Of a stretch of 64,000 bases of DNA, positions 52,814 to 62,867 are shown one piece after another. Every line of letters starts with the position of its first letter. Position 1 is the stretch's first letter. Where the stretch lies: NCBI GenBank assembly GCA_020633825.1, contig JACKCV010000001.1:993001-1057000 (forward strand), read 5' to 3'. The notes under the pieces were generated by a model. That model did not search any database. It was given only the letters and a program-made list of their open reading frames with translations, and was not told the origin of the DNA. The position numbers and the translations under genes were made by a program. Source of the stretch: Fibrobacteria bacterium (lineage in GTDB: Bacteria > Fibrobacterota > Fibrobacteria > UBA5070).

Positions 52814-54777
52814 GCGTGCACGGTTTCGACCCCCAACTCTATCTCGACTTCCTCGACGAGGCGTTGGAATCCCTCGAGCCCCTCGATCGCATGGTTCTCG
52901 CCCTGGTGGAGAGGGGCGTCGATTTCGAGATCCTCGCTTCGGTCTTCCGCCCCGTCCACAGCCTGAAGGGGAATGCGGGGTTCTTCCGTCTGATGCAAGT
53001 GAAGCGTCTCGCGCACGCGCTGGAGAACATCCTCGACGACCTCCGCCAGAAGCGTCGGTCCGCCGTGCCGGGCGATTTCCTCCTCCAGGGGCTCGACGCG
53101 CTGCGGCGAGGTTTGCGGACGGCTCGGAACACGGGGCCCGTGGAGGACGATCCGGAAATCGAGGCGCTGGTCGACCGCATCCACATGCTGCCCAAGGAGG
53201 ATGTGTCGGTCGCTCCTCCCAAGTCCGCGCCCCTTTCCCGCTTGCCTCCGGAGATCCCCCTGCTTCTGGAGATCCTCGAACCGGAATTCGCCAAGGCGCG
53301 CCCCAAAGGGGATGCGGCGGACCTGGACCGGTTGGTTCGGGACGTGTCCGCCAAGGCGGTCCCGGGGACCGCGGCCCACGGTGCGCTGGCCCGGTGCCGG
53401 GAATCCCTCGACACCATCCTGCCCGTCCTCGGCTACGATCCGGTGCTTCGGGAACTCCTTCGGGAGGCGCTCGGGTCCCTGGGGCCCGAATCCGGTTGGC
53501 TCGAACCCTCCCTTCCCGGCGCCGTCCCGGGAAATCCGCCCTCCTTCACCACTGGGAGCGGGGAATCCGCAAGCAGTTCGGTGGAGCGCACGATGCGGGT
53601 GCCCGAGCGGAGCATCGACGCCTTTCTCGGGTACGTCGGGGAGCTCGTGGTCGTCGAAGAGGTGTTCCAGCACCTCAACCACCAGGTCCACGACCTGGAT
53701 CTGGATCGGATGGAGGAATTCGTCCAGAGGCTCCGTCAGAACACAGACACCTTCGCCGCCCTTTCGCGGGCTCTCCGGGAAAGCATCCTGCAGCTGCGTC
53801 GCCTGCCCGCCCGACAGGTCCTGCAGAAGGTTCCTCGCCTGGCCCACGATGTCGCATCCCGGTGCGGCAAGCAGGTGAAGGTCGAGATCGTCGGGGAGGA
53901 GTTGCAGATCGACAAGAGCCATCTGGACCTCCTCGATGCGCCTTTGACCCATTTGGTGAACAATGCCGTGGACCACGGCATCGAGATCCCGGCGCTCCGA
54001 GTCCAGAACGGAAAGGGCCCCGAGGGACGAATCCGGATCGAATTGCGGGAGCATGAAGACAACCTCGTCCTGGAGCTCGGGGATGACGGAGGCGGACTGA
54101 ACCTCGCCGCCCTGCATCGAAAGGCCGAGGAAATGGGGTTGGTCTCCGCGGGACAGGCCCTCGACCAGAACCAGATCGTGTCCTTGCTCTTCCAGCCGGG
54201 AGTCAGCACCTCCGCAACCATTTCGGAGACCTCCGGGCGCGGGGTGGGGATGGACGTCGTGCGCCGCCAGATCACCGACGCCGGTGGCCGTGTGGAAGTG
54301 GAGACCCATGCGGGGCGGGGCACCACCTTCCGCATCATCCTGCCCCACGCGGTGCGGACCCAGATCATCGAAGGATTCGTGGTGCGTGTCGGCGAAGGGA
54401 AATTCCTCTTTCCCTTGGGGTTGGTGGGGGAGGTGTTCCCGTTCGAGAGGGCGGATTTCCACGAAGTACCGGGGGTGGGCCCGGTGGTCTCGCACGGAGA
54501 GGCGTTGCTGCCTCTGCTTGCCTTGGGAGATCTCCTGGATCGACGGGAATCCGATGTTTCCCGGAGAGGGGGGACGGTCGTGGTGCTCGCGTTGGACGGT
54601 GGTCGGGCCGCCGTGCTCATCGACGAAGTGCTCGGGATCCACAAAACGGTCATCAAGCCGCTCGAAGGGGCGGGAAAGGTCGGAAGCCTCTACGAAGGCG
54701 TGGGAATGATGGGCGACGGCTCCATGTCCCTGATCCTGGGGGCCTCGGGGCTGTCGGACCTGATGGCGAAGGAGTGA
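52810..54777 (+). CDS. cheA: Second CheA-type chemotaxis kinase
   Basis: A 655-residue CheA paralogue with a single Hpt domain (His50 in PVHSLKGNAGFF), a Pro-containing linker, dimerisation helices, the HATPase core (HLVNNAVDHGIE near 381, GDDGGGL, SGRGVGMDVVRRQ) and a CheW domain (FLFPLGLVGEVFPF). No receiver and no clear P2 domain. It is shorter and quite different from the first CheA in this cluster. It is the last chemotaxis gene of the overlapping block. Confidence 0.94.
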   Translation: MSVHGFDPQLYLDFLDEALESLEPLDRMVLALVERGVDFEILASVFRPVHSLKGNAGFFRLMQVKRLAHALENILDDLRQKRRSAVPGDFLLQGLDALRRGLRTARNTGPVEDDPEIEALVDRIHMLPKEDVSVAPPKSAPLSRLPPEIPLLLEILEPEFAKARPKGDAADLDRLVRDVSAKAVPGTAAHGALARCRESLDTILPVLGYDPVLRELLREALGSLGPESGWLEPSLPGAVPGNPPSFTTGSGESASSSVERTMRVPERSIDAFLGYVGELVVVEEVFQHLNHQVHDLDLDRMEEFVQRLRQNTDTFAALSRALRESILQLRRLPARQVLQKVPRLAHDVASRCGKQVKVEIVGEELQIDKSHLDLLDAPLTHLVNNAVDHGIEIPALRVQNGKGPEGRIRIELREHEDNLVLELGDDGGGLNLAALHRKAEEMGLVSAGQALDQNQIVSLLFQPGVSTSATISETSGRGVGMDVVRRQITDAGGRVEVETHAGRGTTFRIILPHAVRTQIIEGFVVRVGEGKFLFPLGLVGEVFPFERADFHEVPGVGPVVSHGEALLPLLALGDLLDRRESDVSRRGGTVVVLALDGGRAAVLIDEVLGIHKTVIKPLEGAGKVGSLYEGVGMMGDGSMSLILGASGLSDLMAKE

Positions 54778-54807
54778 TCGATTCCTGAACCCTCCATTCG
54801 GAAATGG

Positions 54808-54841
54808 TAGACTTCTGTCCATGCAAAGCAGTTTTTCGTGA
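54808..54841 (+). CDS. Leaderless six-codon upstream ORF coupled to hemerythrin gene
   Basis: The TAGACT box at 54808-54813 is followed by 7 nt and ATG at 54821. This ATG opens a six-residue frame (MQSSFS) whose TGA at 54839-54841 overlaps the hemerythrin GTG (54838-54840). The arrangement fits translational coupling, in which ribosomes that load on the leaderless ATG restart at the GTG. The GTG has no ribosome site of its own. It is untested and could be coincidental. Confidence 0.45.
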
Positions 54842-55260
54842 CAGAACTCATCGCCGACCGCAACCAGTGGATGGCACTCCTGCGCCTGGAAGTGCCCGTC
54901 ATCGACGAGCAACACAACCATCTGCTCGGGCTCGTGTGCGGATTCGACCCCGCCGACCCGTCCGACAAGGCGCGTCTTCTCCTGATGGAGATCCTGCGCT
55001 ACACCCGGGAGCACTTCAGGATGGAGGAGGAGCTGATGACGGAAGCGGGGTATCCGCATCTGGCCGGTCATCGGAACCTCCACGACGATCTTCTGAAGGA
55101 AGCGGTCCGCTTCGCCGTCCGGGATCTCAGCAGCAGGCTGGTCCGCCAGGAATTCCACGATTTCCTGCGGGACTGGCTCACCAACCATGTGTTGCAGGCC
55201 GACCGGGCTCTGGCGGATTTCCTCCGCGAAAGCCGGGGATCCTCCCACGGGGCCGCCTAG
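54838..55260 (+). CDS. Bacteriohemerythrin
   Basis: A 140-residue hemerythrin domain, a four-helix bundle with a non-heme di-iron site that binds oxygen. Iron-ligand motifs are seen: IDEQHNHLLGL (His), YTREHFRMEEELM (His and Glu), HLAGHRNLHDDL (two His) and a C-terminal WLTNHVLQAD (His and Asp). It follows the second cheA by 60 nt, so it may signal oxygen to the chemosensory system or simply store oxygen. Its TAG stop is the left copy of the CTAG duplicated by the adjoining insertion sequence. Confidence 0.9.
   Translation: MTELIADRNQWMALLRLEVPVIDEQHNHLLGLVCGFDPADPSDKARLLLMEILRYTREHFRMEEELMTEAGYPHLAGHRNLHDDLLKEAVRFAVRDLSSRLVRQEFHDFLRDWLTNHVLQADRALADFLRESRGSSHGAA
55257..55260. repeat. Target-site duplication CTAG, left copy
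   Basis: CTAG at 55257-55260 and again at 56874-56877 flank the insertion sequence directly. The left copy contains the hemerythrin stop codon. Confidence 0.75.
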
Positions 55261-56873
55261 CCTGAATTTGTCATGGGGAAAGCCCATCTGATCTGCTGTA
55301 AGTCCCATACATTGGGACTTGGGAAACAAACCAACAGACCAGAGGGCCCATGACGAAACGTAACCACACACTCGACCTTTTCCCGATGGTCCAGGGCCGC
55401 AAGGTCGAAGTCGATTTCGAGGGCGGGGAGGTGACCTCCAACGGTGGAGCCCTCCTGCTGGGTCTGGCCGATCGCGCTCTTGGCGGTCTTTCTCACCGCA
55501 TCGCCCGTTGCATTCCCGACACGCGTCGCAAGTCTTCCTGCACCCATTCGCTTCCCTCCATGGTCCGCCAGGCGGTCTACAGCCTGTGCCTGGGGCAGGA
55601 AGATCTGGTCGATCAGCGCAACATGCGCCACGACATCGCGCTTCAGACGGCCGTAGGGCAGGACAAGCCCTTGGCCAGCGATTCTACCCTCGGACGGGTT
55701 GCCCGCCTGGCCACGCCACAGACCAACTGGAAGCTCAACGAGATTCTGGTCGACACCTACATCGAGTCCCACAAGGGCAATGTTCCCCAAGAGATCGTCC
55801 TGGATTTCGACGCCACCGACGTGCAACTGCACGGCACCCAGGAAGGTCGATTCTTCCACGGGCACTACGATGGCTACTGCTACCTGCCCCTGTTCGTGTT
55901 CGCGGGCAAGCACCCTTTGTGCGCGATCCTGCGCCCCGCCGACCGCGGGCCGGCTCGAGGCGCTCTGGCGGTGCTGGCGGAGCTGGTGCATCGGTTGCGC
56001 CGTGCCTGGCCCGGGGTGCGCATCGTCTGGAGGGCCGATGCCGCCTACTGCCGCGACCACATCCTGCATTGGTGCGAGCGCCACGACGTGAGCTACGTCG
56101 TGGGCCTGCAACCCAACTCCGCGCTGGACAAGAAGAGCATCGGCCTGCGCATGGAGGCCGACGAGCTGTTCCTCCAGACCGCCCAGTGGCAGAAGCTGTT
56201 CGACGAATTTCGATACCAGGCGGGGCCGTGGAAAGCCCAGCGTCGTGTGGTCGTCAAGGCCGAGCGCAATCCGCTGGGCCCCAACACCCGCTACGTCGTC
56301 ACCAATCTGCCCGGCGATCCCGACCACGTCTACACCAAGGTCTACTGCGCCCGTGGCGAGATGGAGAACCGCTTCAAGGAGACGCAGGCGGACCTGTTCG
56401 GATCGAGGCTGTCCCACGGCGGATTTCAGGACAACTGGATGCGCATGCTGATGTCGGTCATGGCCTACCTGCTGCAGCACACGCTGCGATCGATCGGGCT
56501 GAAGGGTGAGAAGGAGGAGCGGTCCACCTGCTCCACCATCCGGATCAAGCTTTTGAAGATCGGCGCCGTCGTGACCCGCAACACCCGGCGCATCCGCATG
56601 CACCTGTCGTCCAGCCATCCCGACGAGGGGCTCTTCCGCAAGGCCTTCGAGAGGCTGGCCATCGCGGCCCGCCTGCGCGGATCACCAGCGCCCGCCCTCG
56701 GTTGAGGGCAGGCATCCCGGGCGCCGCGAGCCCGGGTAAGGGCAAGGTGCGCCTGAAAATCGACGAAAGCCCGCTCAGAGGACCAAATCACCGAGGACGT
56801 CGCTCAAAACTGACGCCAATTTCTGTTTGCGGCGAAAACCCCTCGATTGAGAATCTGTCGCGACGGATTCAGG
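55261..56873 (+). mobile_element. IS1380-family insertion sequence, intact, 1613 bp
   Basis: It is bounded by imperfect inverted repeats: CCTGAATTTGTC at 55261-55272 against CCTGAATCCGTC (complement of 56862-56873), 10 of 12 matching. It is flanked by CTAG duplications. It carries one full-length transposase gene. A hairpin at 55300-55320 (AAGTCCCA/TGGGACTT) just before the transposase may shield it from read-through transcripts. No internal decay was seen, so it may be active. The family assignment comes from the transposase type and the CCTGAAT-type ends. Confidence 0.88.
55350..56705 (+). CDS. IS1380-family transposase
   Basis: A 451-residue DDE transposase. The N-terminus has the family-type EVDFEGGEVTSNGGALLLG. 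Candidate catalytic residues are Asp in VLDFDATDVQLHG (near residue 153), Asp in IVWRADAAYC and Glu in ARGEMENRFKETQADLF. A C-terminal helix-rich domain follows (MLMSVMAYLLQHTLRSI). The frame is open throughout, with no stop or frameshift, and the length is typical. Confidence 0.95.
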   Translation: MTKRNHTLDLFPMVQGRKVEVDFEGGEVTSNGGALLLGLADRALGGLSHRIARCIPDTRRKSSCTHSLPSMVRQAVYSLCLGQEDLVDQRNMRHDIALQTAVGQDKPLASDSTLGRVARLATPQTNWKLNEILVDTYIESHKGNVPQEIVLDFDATDVQLHGTQEGRFFHGHYDGYCYLPLFVFAGKHPLCAILRPADRGPARGALAVLAELVHRLRRAWPGVRIVWRADAAYCRDHILHWCERHDVSYVVGLQPNSALDKKSIGLRMEADELFLQTAQWQKLFDEFRYQAGPWKAQRRVVVKAERNPLGPNTRYVVTNLPGDPDHVYTKVYCARGEMENRFKETQADLFGSRLSHGGFQDNWMRMLMSVMAYLLQHTLRSIGLKGEKEERSTCSTIRIKLLKIGAVVTRNTRRIRMHLSSSHPDEGLFRKAFERLAIAARLRGSPAPALG

Positions 56874-58404
56874 CTAGGAGGCCACGGAAATCCGGCTTGC
56901 CTTGGGCGACCAAGCAACCCTCGTTGGAGCAGGAGAGGGCAACGGTTTGGTTGATGCAGGGGCCTTCGACTCCATGCCTTTCGCGGATCCGTTCGGCGTT
57001 CCCGAGTTCAGATGCACGGGTCGAAATTTCCTCGTCCAGCCATTTCGCGATGGCTTCCGAATTGTCATCCAGGATGGTCGCGCCGCTGATTTCCGGAATA
57101 TCCCCCGTGACGCCGTCCACGATGGATATCGTGGGAGAATTCCCCCGCAGGATCTTCCGCAAGGAGTCGGCGTAGATGGCGGCCATCGTTTCCTCGCCCA
57201 CTTGGAACGCGGTCTTTCCATCATGGACTCGCTCGGCCAGTGATCGCGCGATGGACGCCAGGGAGTCGTCCAATGCGCTCTCGCCCATGCCGGCTCGCAT
57301 GGAATCCAGGCGGGTGCGACGGCGCAGGAACGCGTCCCAGGCAGGATTGCCGGCCAGGCCCGAAACATCGGAGTGGAGGAAAAATCGTTCCAGGATCCAG
57401 CCTCTGCGCATCGATTCGTGGACATCGTTCACCACGCGCGAATTGGCGGATGTCTGCAAGGAGTCGAAGGCGCCGGATTCCCCAACCAATCGGGAAAGCT
57501 CTCCTCGGCGGTGCCAGCGACGAAGAACCTGCCGGGCGGAATCGATCTGATCGGCCTCCGGCTTCGGAAAACCGTCGACGACATCCACGCTGTCGAGCCA
57601 GGGGCCGATTCCAGGGTGTTCCCTGCGGTGCGAAGTCCTCTCCATGGCCATGTCGGCGAATACCAGTCGCCGCCCGGGAACGAGGTCCTCCTGAAGGAAA
57701 TCGTCCAGGCTGGACACCGGAACGGGAGGCCGACCCCGCATGAACTCGGGGAATAGCGACAGGTCTGCTTGCGGCCCCAAGATGGGAAGCCATCGAAGGC
57801 TTGCGACCGCGAAGAGAGCCAGCAATGCATGGCTTGCGATCGACCCGATCCTCGGCACGCGGAACGAGCTCGGTTCGCGGAAGCCGGCGATTTCAGGGTC
57901 GAGTCTGCGTCGTCCCGCGATGGAGTAGGGAATTCCCCAGATTCCCGAGCGGAGGCCGCTCAGCTCGAACAGAGCTGCGCTGCATTCGACCTCCATTCCG
58001 CCTGACAATTCCTGGTCCCACCCCCCGGGCAGATGAAGCAGGACGCCATCCAGGATCCAGACCCACTGGACATGCCTTCGGCCGAAGGATCGATGCTCGG
58101 GAATTCCTCGCAAAGTGTGGAGTTGCAGCCCCGAATCGGAATACCGCTTCTTCGGCGTGGATACGGTGGTCATGACATGTCCGACGAGCCACAGAAAAGC
58201 CGCGCACCCGAGCACGAACAACGCATCCTTGTCCTCGCCGATCCGAAAGAAGTGGGTCGCAAGGGTCAGCAGCAGAGCGACGCAAAATCCGAGAGCCCAT
58301 CGTAGCGCTTCCACCTGGGACCGTATCGAGGTGCGCACGTTTCGGATCTGCGAAGCGATCCATCGCACCTCTTCAGCAGTGGGTTGTGCGGGCTCGTGGA
58401 TCAT
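56869..58404 (-). CDS. Membrane protein of unknown function, C-terminus altered by insertion sequence
   Basis: A 511-residue protein. It has two adjacent N-terminal membrane helices (ALGFCVALLLTLATHFF and ALFVLGCAAFLWLVGHVMT), a soluble segment, a third helix near 195-215 (SHALLALFAVASLRWLPIL), then a long extracytoplasmic or cytoplasmic domain with many Arg/Asp/Ser and no recognised motif. Its last codons run into the right end of the insertion sequence, which supplies the TGA stop (56869-56871). The native C-terminus is therefore probably lost or changed. The ATG at 58404 was chosen over a TTG nine codons earlier. The family is unknown. Confidence 0.55.
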   Translation of the reverse strand: MIHEPAQPTAEEVRWIASQIRNVRTSIRSQVEALRWALGFCVALLLTLATHFFRIGEDKDALFVLGCAAFLWLVGHVMTTVSTPKKRYSDSGLQLHTLRGIPEHRSFGRRHVQWVWILDGVLLHLPGGWDQELSGGMEVECSAALFELSGLRSGIWGIPYSIAGRRRLDPEIAGFREPSSFRVPRIGSIASHALLALFAVASLRWLPILGPQADLSLFPEFMRGRPPVPVSSLDDFLQEDLVPGRRLVFADMAMERTSHRREHPGIGPWLDSVDVVDGFPKPEADQIDSARQVLRRWHRRGELSRLVGESGAFDSLQTSANSRVVNDVHESMRRGWILERFFLHSDVSGLAGNPAWDAFLRRRTRLDSMRAGMGESALDDSLASIARSLAERVHDGKTAFQVGEETMAAIYADSLRKILRGNSPTISIVDGVTGDIPEISGATILDDNSEAIAKWLDEEISTRASELGNAERIRERHGVEGPCINQTVALSCSNEGCLVAQGKPDFRGLLA

Positions 58405-58651
58405 TTGGAAGGCCGTCGCGAATCCGCGCAACAGACTGGAACGCTGGCGGCGGAGATCTTGTCAGGGAGAGGCGGGTGCCCCCGGGATTCGGGCCTTTTG
58501 GGAACGGTACCGATGCTTCCGTGGGAGGATTCCTCGTTGGGCGGTGGAGGGAAGAGGGACACCGGGATAAAAATAGCCCGCCGAGTCCCTGCGTTGCTCG
58601 GATCGCACTTCCGCGGTCGTCCTGATCGAGTTGCACCGGGCTCACCGGTTC

Positions 58652-58657
58652 TACCTT
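58652..58657 (+). promoter_or_regulatory. -10 box of scpA, near-leaderless
   Basis: TACCTT, then 10 nt, then the scpA ATG at 58668. TTGCAC at 58631-58636 is a possible -35 with a short 15-bp spacer. Confidence 0.4.
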
Positions 58658-58667
58658 GGGTCCCCTG

Positions 58668-60437
58668 ATGGCCACCGAAGAGCTCCTCCGACCGACCGTT
58701 CGCCTGGACGTGTTCGACGGTCCCCTGGACCTGTTGCTGTATCTGGTTCACAGCCACGAGCTGGATCCGCGCACCATCCCCGTGTCCGAGATCGCCGACC
58801 AGTACATCGCCTTCCTCGACAGCGCCCACGAAAACGATCTATCCATCGCCGGGGAATACCTGGTGATGGCCGCCAAGCTCCTGGCCCTCAAGGCTCGCGA
58901 GTTGCTACCCCGCGAGCAGCAGGGGGAGCTGGAACCCGAGGAATTCGACGGATTCGATCGCGGGGAGCTGGTCAAACAGCTCCTGGAATATCGCCGCTTC
59001 AAGCAGGCCGCGGAGAATTTGCGCACTCTGGAGGCCCGGGTCTGGGGGGCCTATCCCCGTGGAATGTCCGACTCCCAAGGCGAAAAACCCCGCTCCGAGG
59101 ACGACGACACCCTCGAAGCCGGCCTGATGGGGCTCTTCGATCTGCTCAAGGCGTTCCGATCGGTGCTGTCGGTCCGCCCGCGCCATGTGGTCCACGAGAT
59201 CGAGATCGACGACATCCCCCTCGAAGAGCGGATGAACCGCATCCGCGCCCACCTGGTGCGGGAGGGAAAGGCGCTTTTCGACGAGCTCTACCCCCACGAC
59301 GGGCGCAAACTGCTTCCCGTGGTGACGTTCATGGCCATCATGGAATTGACCAAGAACGAGGAGTTGGCCTTCCGGCAGGCGGGCACCTTCCTGCCCATGA
59401 CCGTGTACCGCAAGGCCGATGAACGCTACGCCGACGAGCTGGCCGACATGGACCAGGTGTACTCGCCGGATCCGGTGCTCAATCCCGACGTCCTGGGGCT
59501 TCTGGCCGAGAAGGAACGGCTCCGTCAGGAGGCCATGGCCCGCGAAGAGGCGACCTGGGGCGGAAACGGTCTCGATCCGGAAACCGGGGAGCCCTTGGAA
59601 GGGTTGTCTCCCGACCTGATTGCGGATTCCGTCGAAGGTGGTGGCGGCGAGGATTCCGGCGTCGCGTCCCCGTCCGCGGGGGATGCCGTGGTGGAAGGTC
59701 CTGCCGAGCCCGCTGCGGAGCAAGGGGGCTCCGAACCCTCCCCGACGGCGGGGGAGGAGATCCCTCCGGACGCCCCTTCGCTGCCTGAAGAGATCGTGCC
59801 GGAAGTCCCGGAGCGCGGGCTCGAGGACGGTGCGGAGGCAGAAACACCCCCTCGGGATCTTGCGTCCGTCGCGGAGTCTCCCGTGCCGGAGCGAAGCCTT
59901 GGGGAGGACGCCGATCCTCGCCCGGAGGTATCCGCCGCGGTTGGGGGAAGGGAATCCGATGCCCCTCCGGAGGGAACTGCGGACGATCCGGCTCCGGATG
60001 TCGGAGATGAGGCGATCGAGGAATCGGAGACGCCTGCCGAGCAATCCTTCGAGGAGGTCGAGACCGAGAGCCCCGGCCTTCGGGAAGAGGCGACCGGCAC
60101 CGATTCCGAGGAATGGGAGGATTCCCCCTTGGCGGATTCCGACGTCGCTCCCTCGCAGGAAATCGGGCATTTCCAAAACGAACCGGCCTTCGACAGGGAA
60201 GAGGTGGTTGCGACATCTCCGGACGAAGAGGCTCCCGAGATCGTGGAAGACGCCCCGATGGAGGTCTCGAAGGCCGCCGCTCCGACGCCTTCTCCCCAGC
60301 CGAGCCTTCCGTCTCCCCCCCCCGCAGAGGGCACAGGCTCCTCCGGGAACGCAGCGCAAACTGGCGGATCTTGGCTGGCGGCTGCTTTGGCGGCCGCGCG
60401 GGCGCAACTCGGGCAATCGGGCGGCAATTCTCCGTGA
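58668..60437 (+). CDS. scpA: Segregation and condensation protein A with long acidic C-terminal tail
   Basis: A 589-residue ScpA, the kleisin of the bacterial SMC condensin. Residues 1 to about 265 are the usual whole protein: VRLDVFDGPLDLLLYLVHSHELD, DLSIAGEYLVMAAKLLALKARELLP, and the C-terminal winged-helix FMAIMELTKNEELAFRQAG. The remaining 320 residues are low-complexity, rich in Glu, Pro, Ser, Ala and Asp with no structured motif, and have no counterpart in ordinary ScpA (about 250 residues). The frame is continuous. scpB is not in the window. The next feature is the 16S rRNA gene. Confidence 0.92.
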   Translation: MATEELLRPTVRLDVFDGPLDLLLYLVHSHELDPRTIPVSEIADQYIAFLDSAHENDLSIAGEYLVMAAKLLALKARELLPREQQGELEPEEFDGFDRGELVKQLLEYRRFKQAAENLRTLEARVWGAYPRGMSDSQGEKPRSEDDDTLEAGLMGLFDLLKAFRSVLSVRPRHVVHEIEIDDIPLEERMNRIRAHLVREGKALFDELYPHDGRKLLPVVTFMAIMELTKNEELAFRQAGTFLPMTVYRKADERYADELADMDQVYSPDPVLNPDVLGLLAEKERLRQEAMAREEATWGGNGLDPETGEPLEGLSPDLIADSVEGGGGEDSGVASPSAGDAVVEGPAEPAAEQGGSEPSPTAGEEIPPDAPSLPEEIVPEVPERGLEDGAEAETPPRDLASVAESPVPERSLGEDADPRPEVSAAVGGRESDAPPEGTADDPAPDVGDEAIEESETPAEQSFEEVETESPGLREEATGTDSEEWEDSPLADSDVAPSQEIGHFQNEPAFDREEVVATSPDEEAPEIVEDAPMEVSKAAAPTPSPQPSLPSPPPAEGTGSSGNAAQTGGSWLAAALAAARAQLGQSGGNSP

Positions 60438-60462
60438 ACGGAAAGTTTTTGCCCATTCACCC

Positions 60463-60491
60463 TTGACCGCCCCTGGGGTTCTGCGTATGTT
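60463..60491 (+). promoter_or_regulatory. rRNA promoter
   Basis: TTGACC (60463-60468), a 17-bp spacer and TATGTT (60486-60491), about 220 bp before mature 16S. It is the best -35/-10 pair in the gap after scpA. Confidence 0.75.
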
Positions 60492-60576
60492 TCTTGACCC
60501 GCCGCAAGAAGGCGGTCGCCGAAAGTCGCAAGGCTGAGGCGGAGTCGCAAGGCTTTGGACGAGGTTTCGGCCTCAC

Positions 60577-60604
60577 GAAGACTTCGGTCTTCACCTCTTT
60601 GACA
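60577..60604 (+). promoter_or_regulatory. rRNA antitermination (nut-like) site
   Basis: The hairpin GAAGAC-TTCG-GTCTTC (60577-60592) is followed at once by CCTCTTTGACA (60594-60604), which matches the boxA consensus TGCTCTTTAACA well. This is the standard place for NusB/S10-dependent antitermination in an rRNA leader. Confidence 0.7.
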
Positions 60605-60718
60605 TCTTGGTAGGATTGACTTGTGCTGGTCCTCAGCTCGATGTTCATCCGGAGACGGGTGAAGGACGAATGAGAGATCTTGCGAGCGCCAAAGAAAAAG
60701 ATGAAAGTCAGGATGGAT

Positions 60719-62263
<1,545 letters not shown>

Positions 62264-62373
62264 AGTAAAACCAACCCAGCGCGAGACGAAAGGTTCCGTC
62301 CCATCCGACGGAGCGAAGTCTCACTGCAAGATCTTTCTCCGGCACAAGTCATCCTACCAAGATTTCAAACGAA

Positions 62374-62407
62374 ACGCCCTTCGGCTTCAGTGCCGGAGGG
62401 CGTTTTT
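62374..62407 (+). terminator. Intrinsic terminator of the 16S transcript
   Basis: ACGCCCTTCGGC (62374-62385) pairs over all 12 positions with GCCGGAGGGCGT (62392-62403, one G-T pair) and is followed by a T-run (62403-62407). Confidence 0.93.
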
Positions 62408-62818
62408 GCGTTCCCGAAGATTCTCTCGTGCTCGGGATCCGCTGGTACGGACAATTCCTGATCGCCATCCCCTGTTTCGGAACGGAGGGGAACATTCCGC
62501 GCTTCCCGTGGGGCACCGGCAGGGAAACCAGACCGACTTCAACGGTGGGGCCGCCAAATGCTGGCTTCCGCAATGGGCCGACCGGGATCGAGCGCCTCGG
62601 GTTCGGAGGCTTCCCCGAAGAGAGGGTTGCCGAACCTGTCGGGAAGAGCGAGGAAGGTTCCGACCTGCTCCCGTGGAGCCTCCCGACGAATCGGAGGCGA
62701 CGATGCACCTGAAGAAATGCGTCGGAATTCGGCAAACCGGGGGGATCCGGGGAGATCGGGCGGGAATGGACCCTGGAAGAGCACCCCCAGGGAGGGGGTG
62801 CCCCGGGGGAAAGGGCTG

Positions 62819-62859
62819 GGTCGGGGGGGGGAGGAGGCTCCAGCCTCCTCCCCCCGACC
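62819..62859 (-). terminator. Strong hairpin after lipoprotein gene
   Basis: GGAGGAGGCT and AGCCTCCTCC arms with extra GTCGGGG/CCCCGAC pairing, lying 9 nt after the stop of the minus-strand lipoprotein gene. There is no T-run, so termination or mRNA 3' protection is possible. Confidence 0.45.
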
Positions 62860-62867
62860 GGGAGGAA

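Noticed and set aside
52651..55371. A 906-codon antisense frame opposite the second cheA and hemerythrin
   Set aside because: It mirrors well-supported chemotaxis genes and has no recognisable domain. It matters only as the frame the truncated membrane-protein gene would enter if the insertion sequence were removed.
60616..60644. A second rRNA promoter with TTGACT
   Set aside because: The matching -10 position (CGATGT) is poor and it lies downstream of the boxA-like site. The TTGACC/TATGTT pair is better placed.
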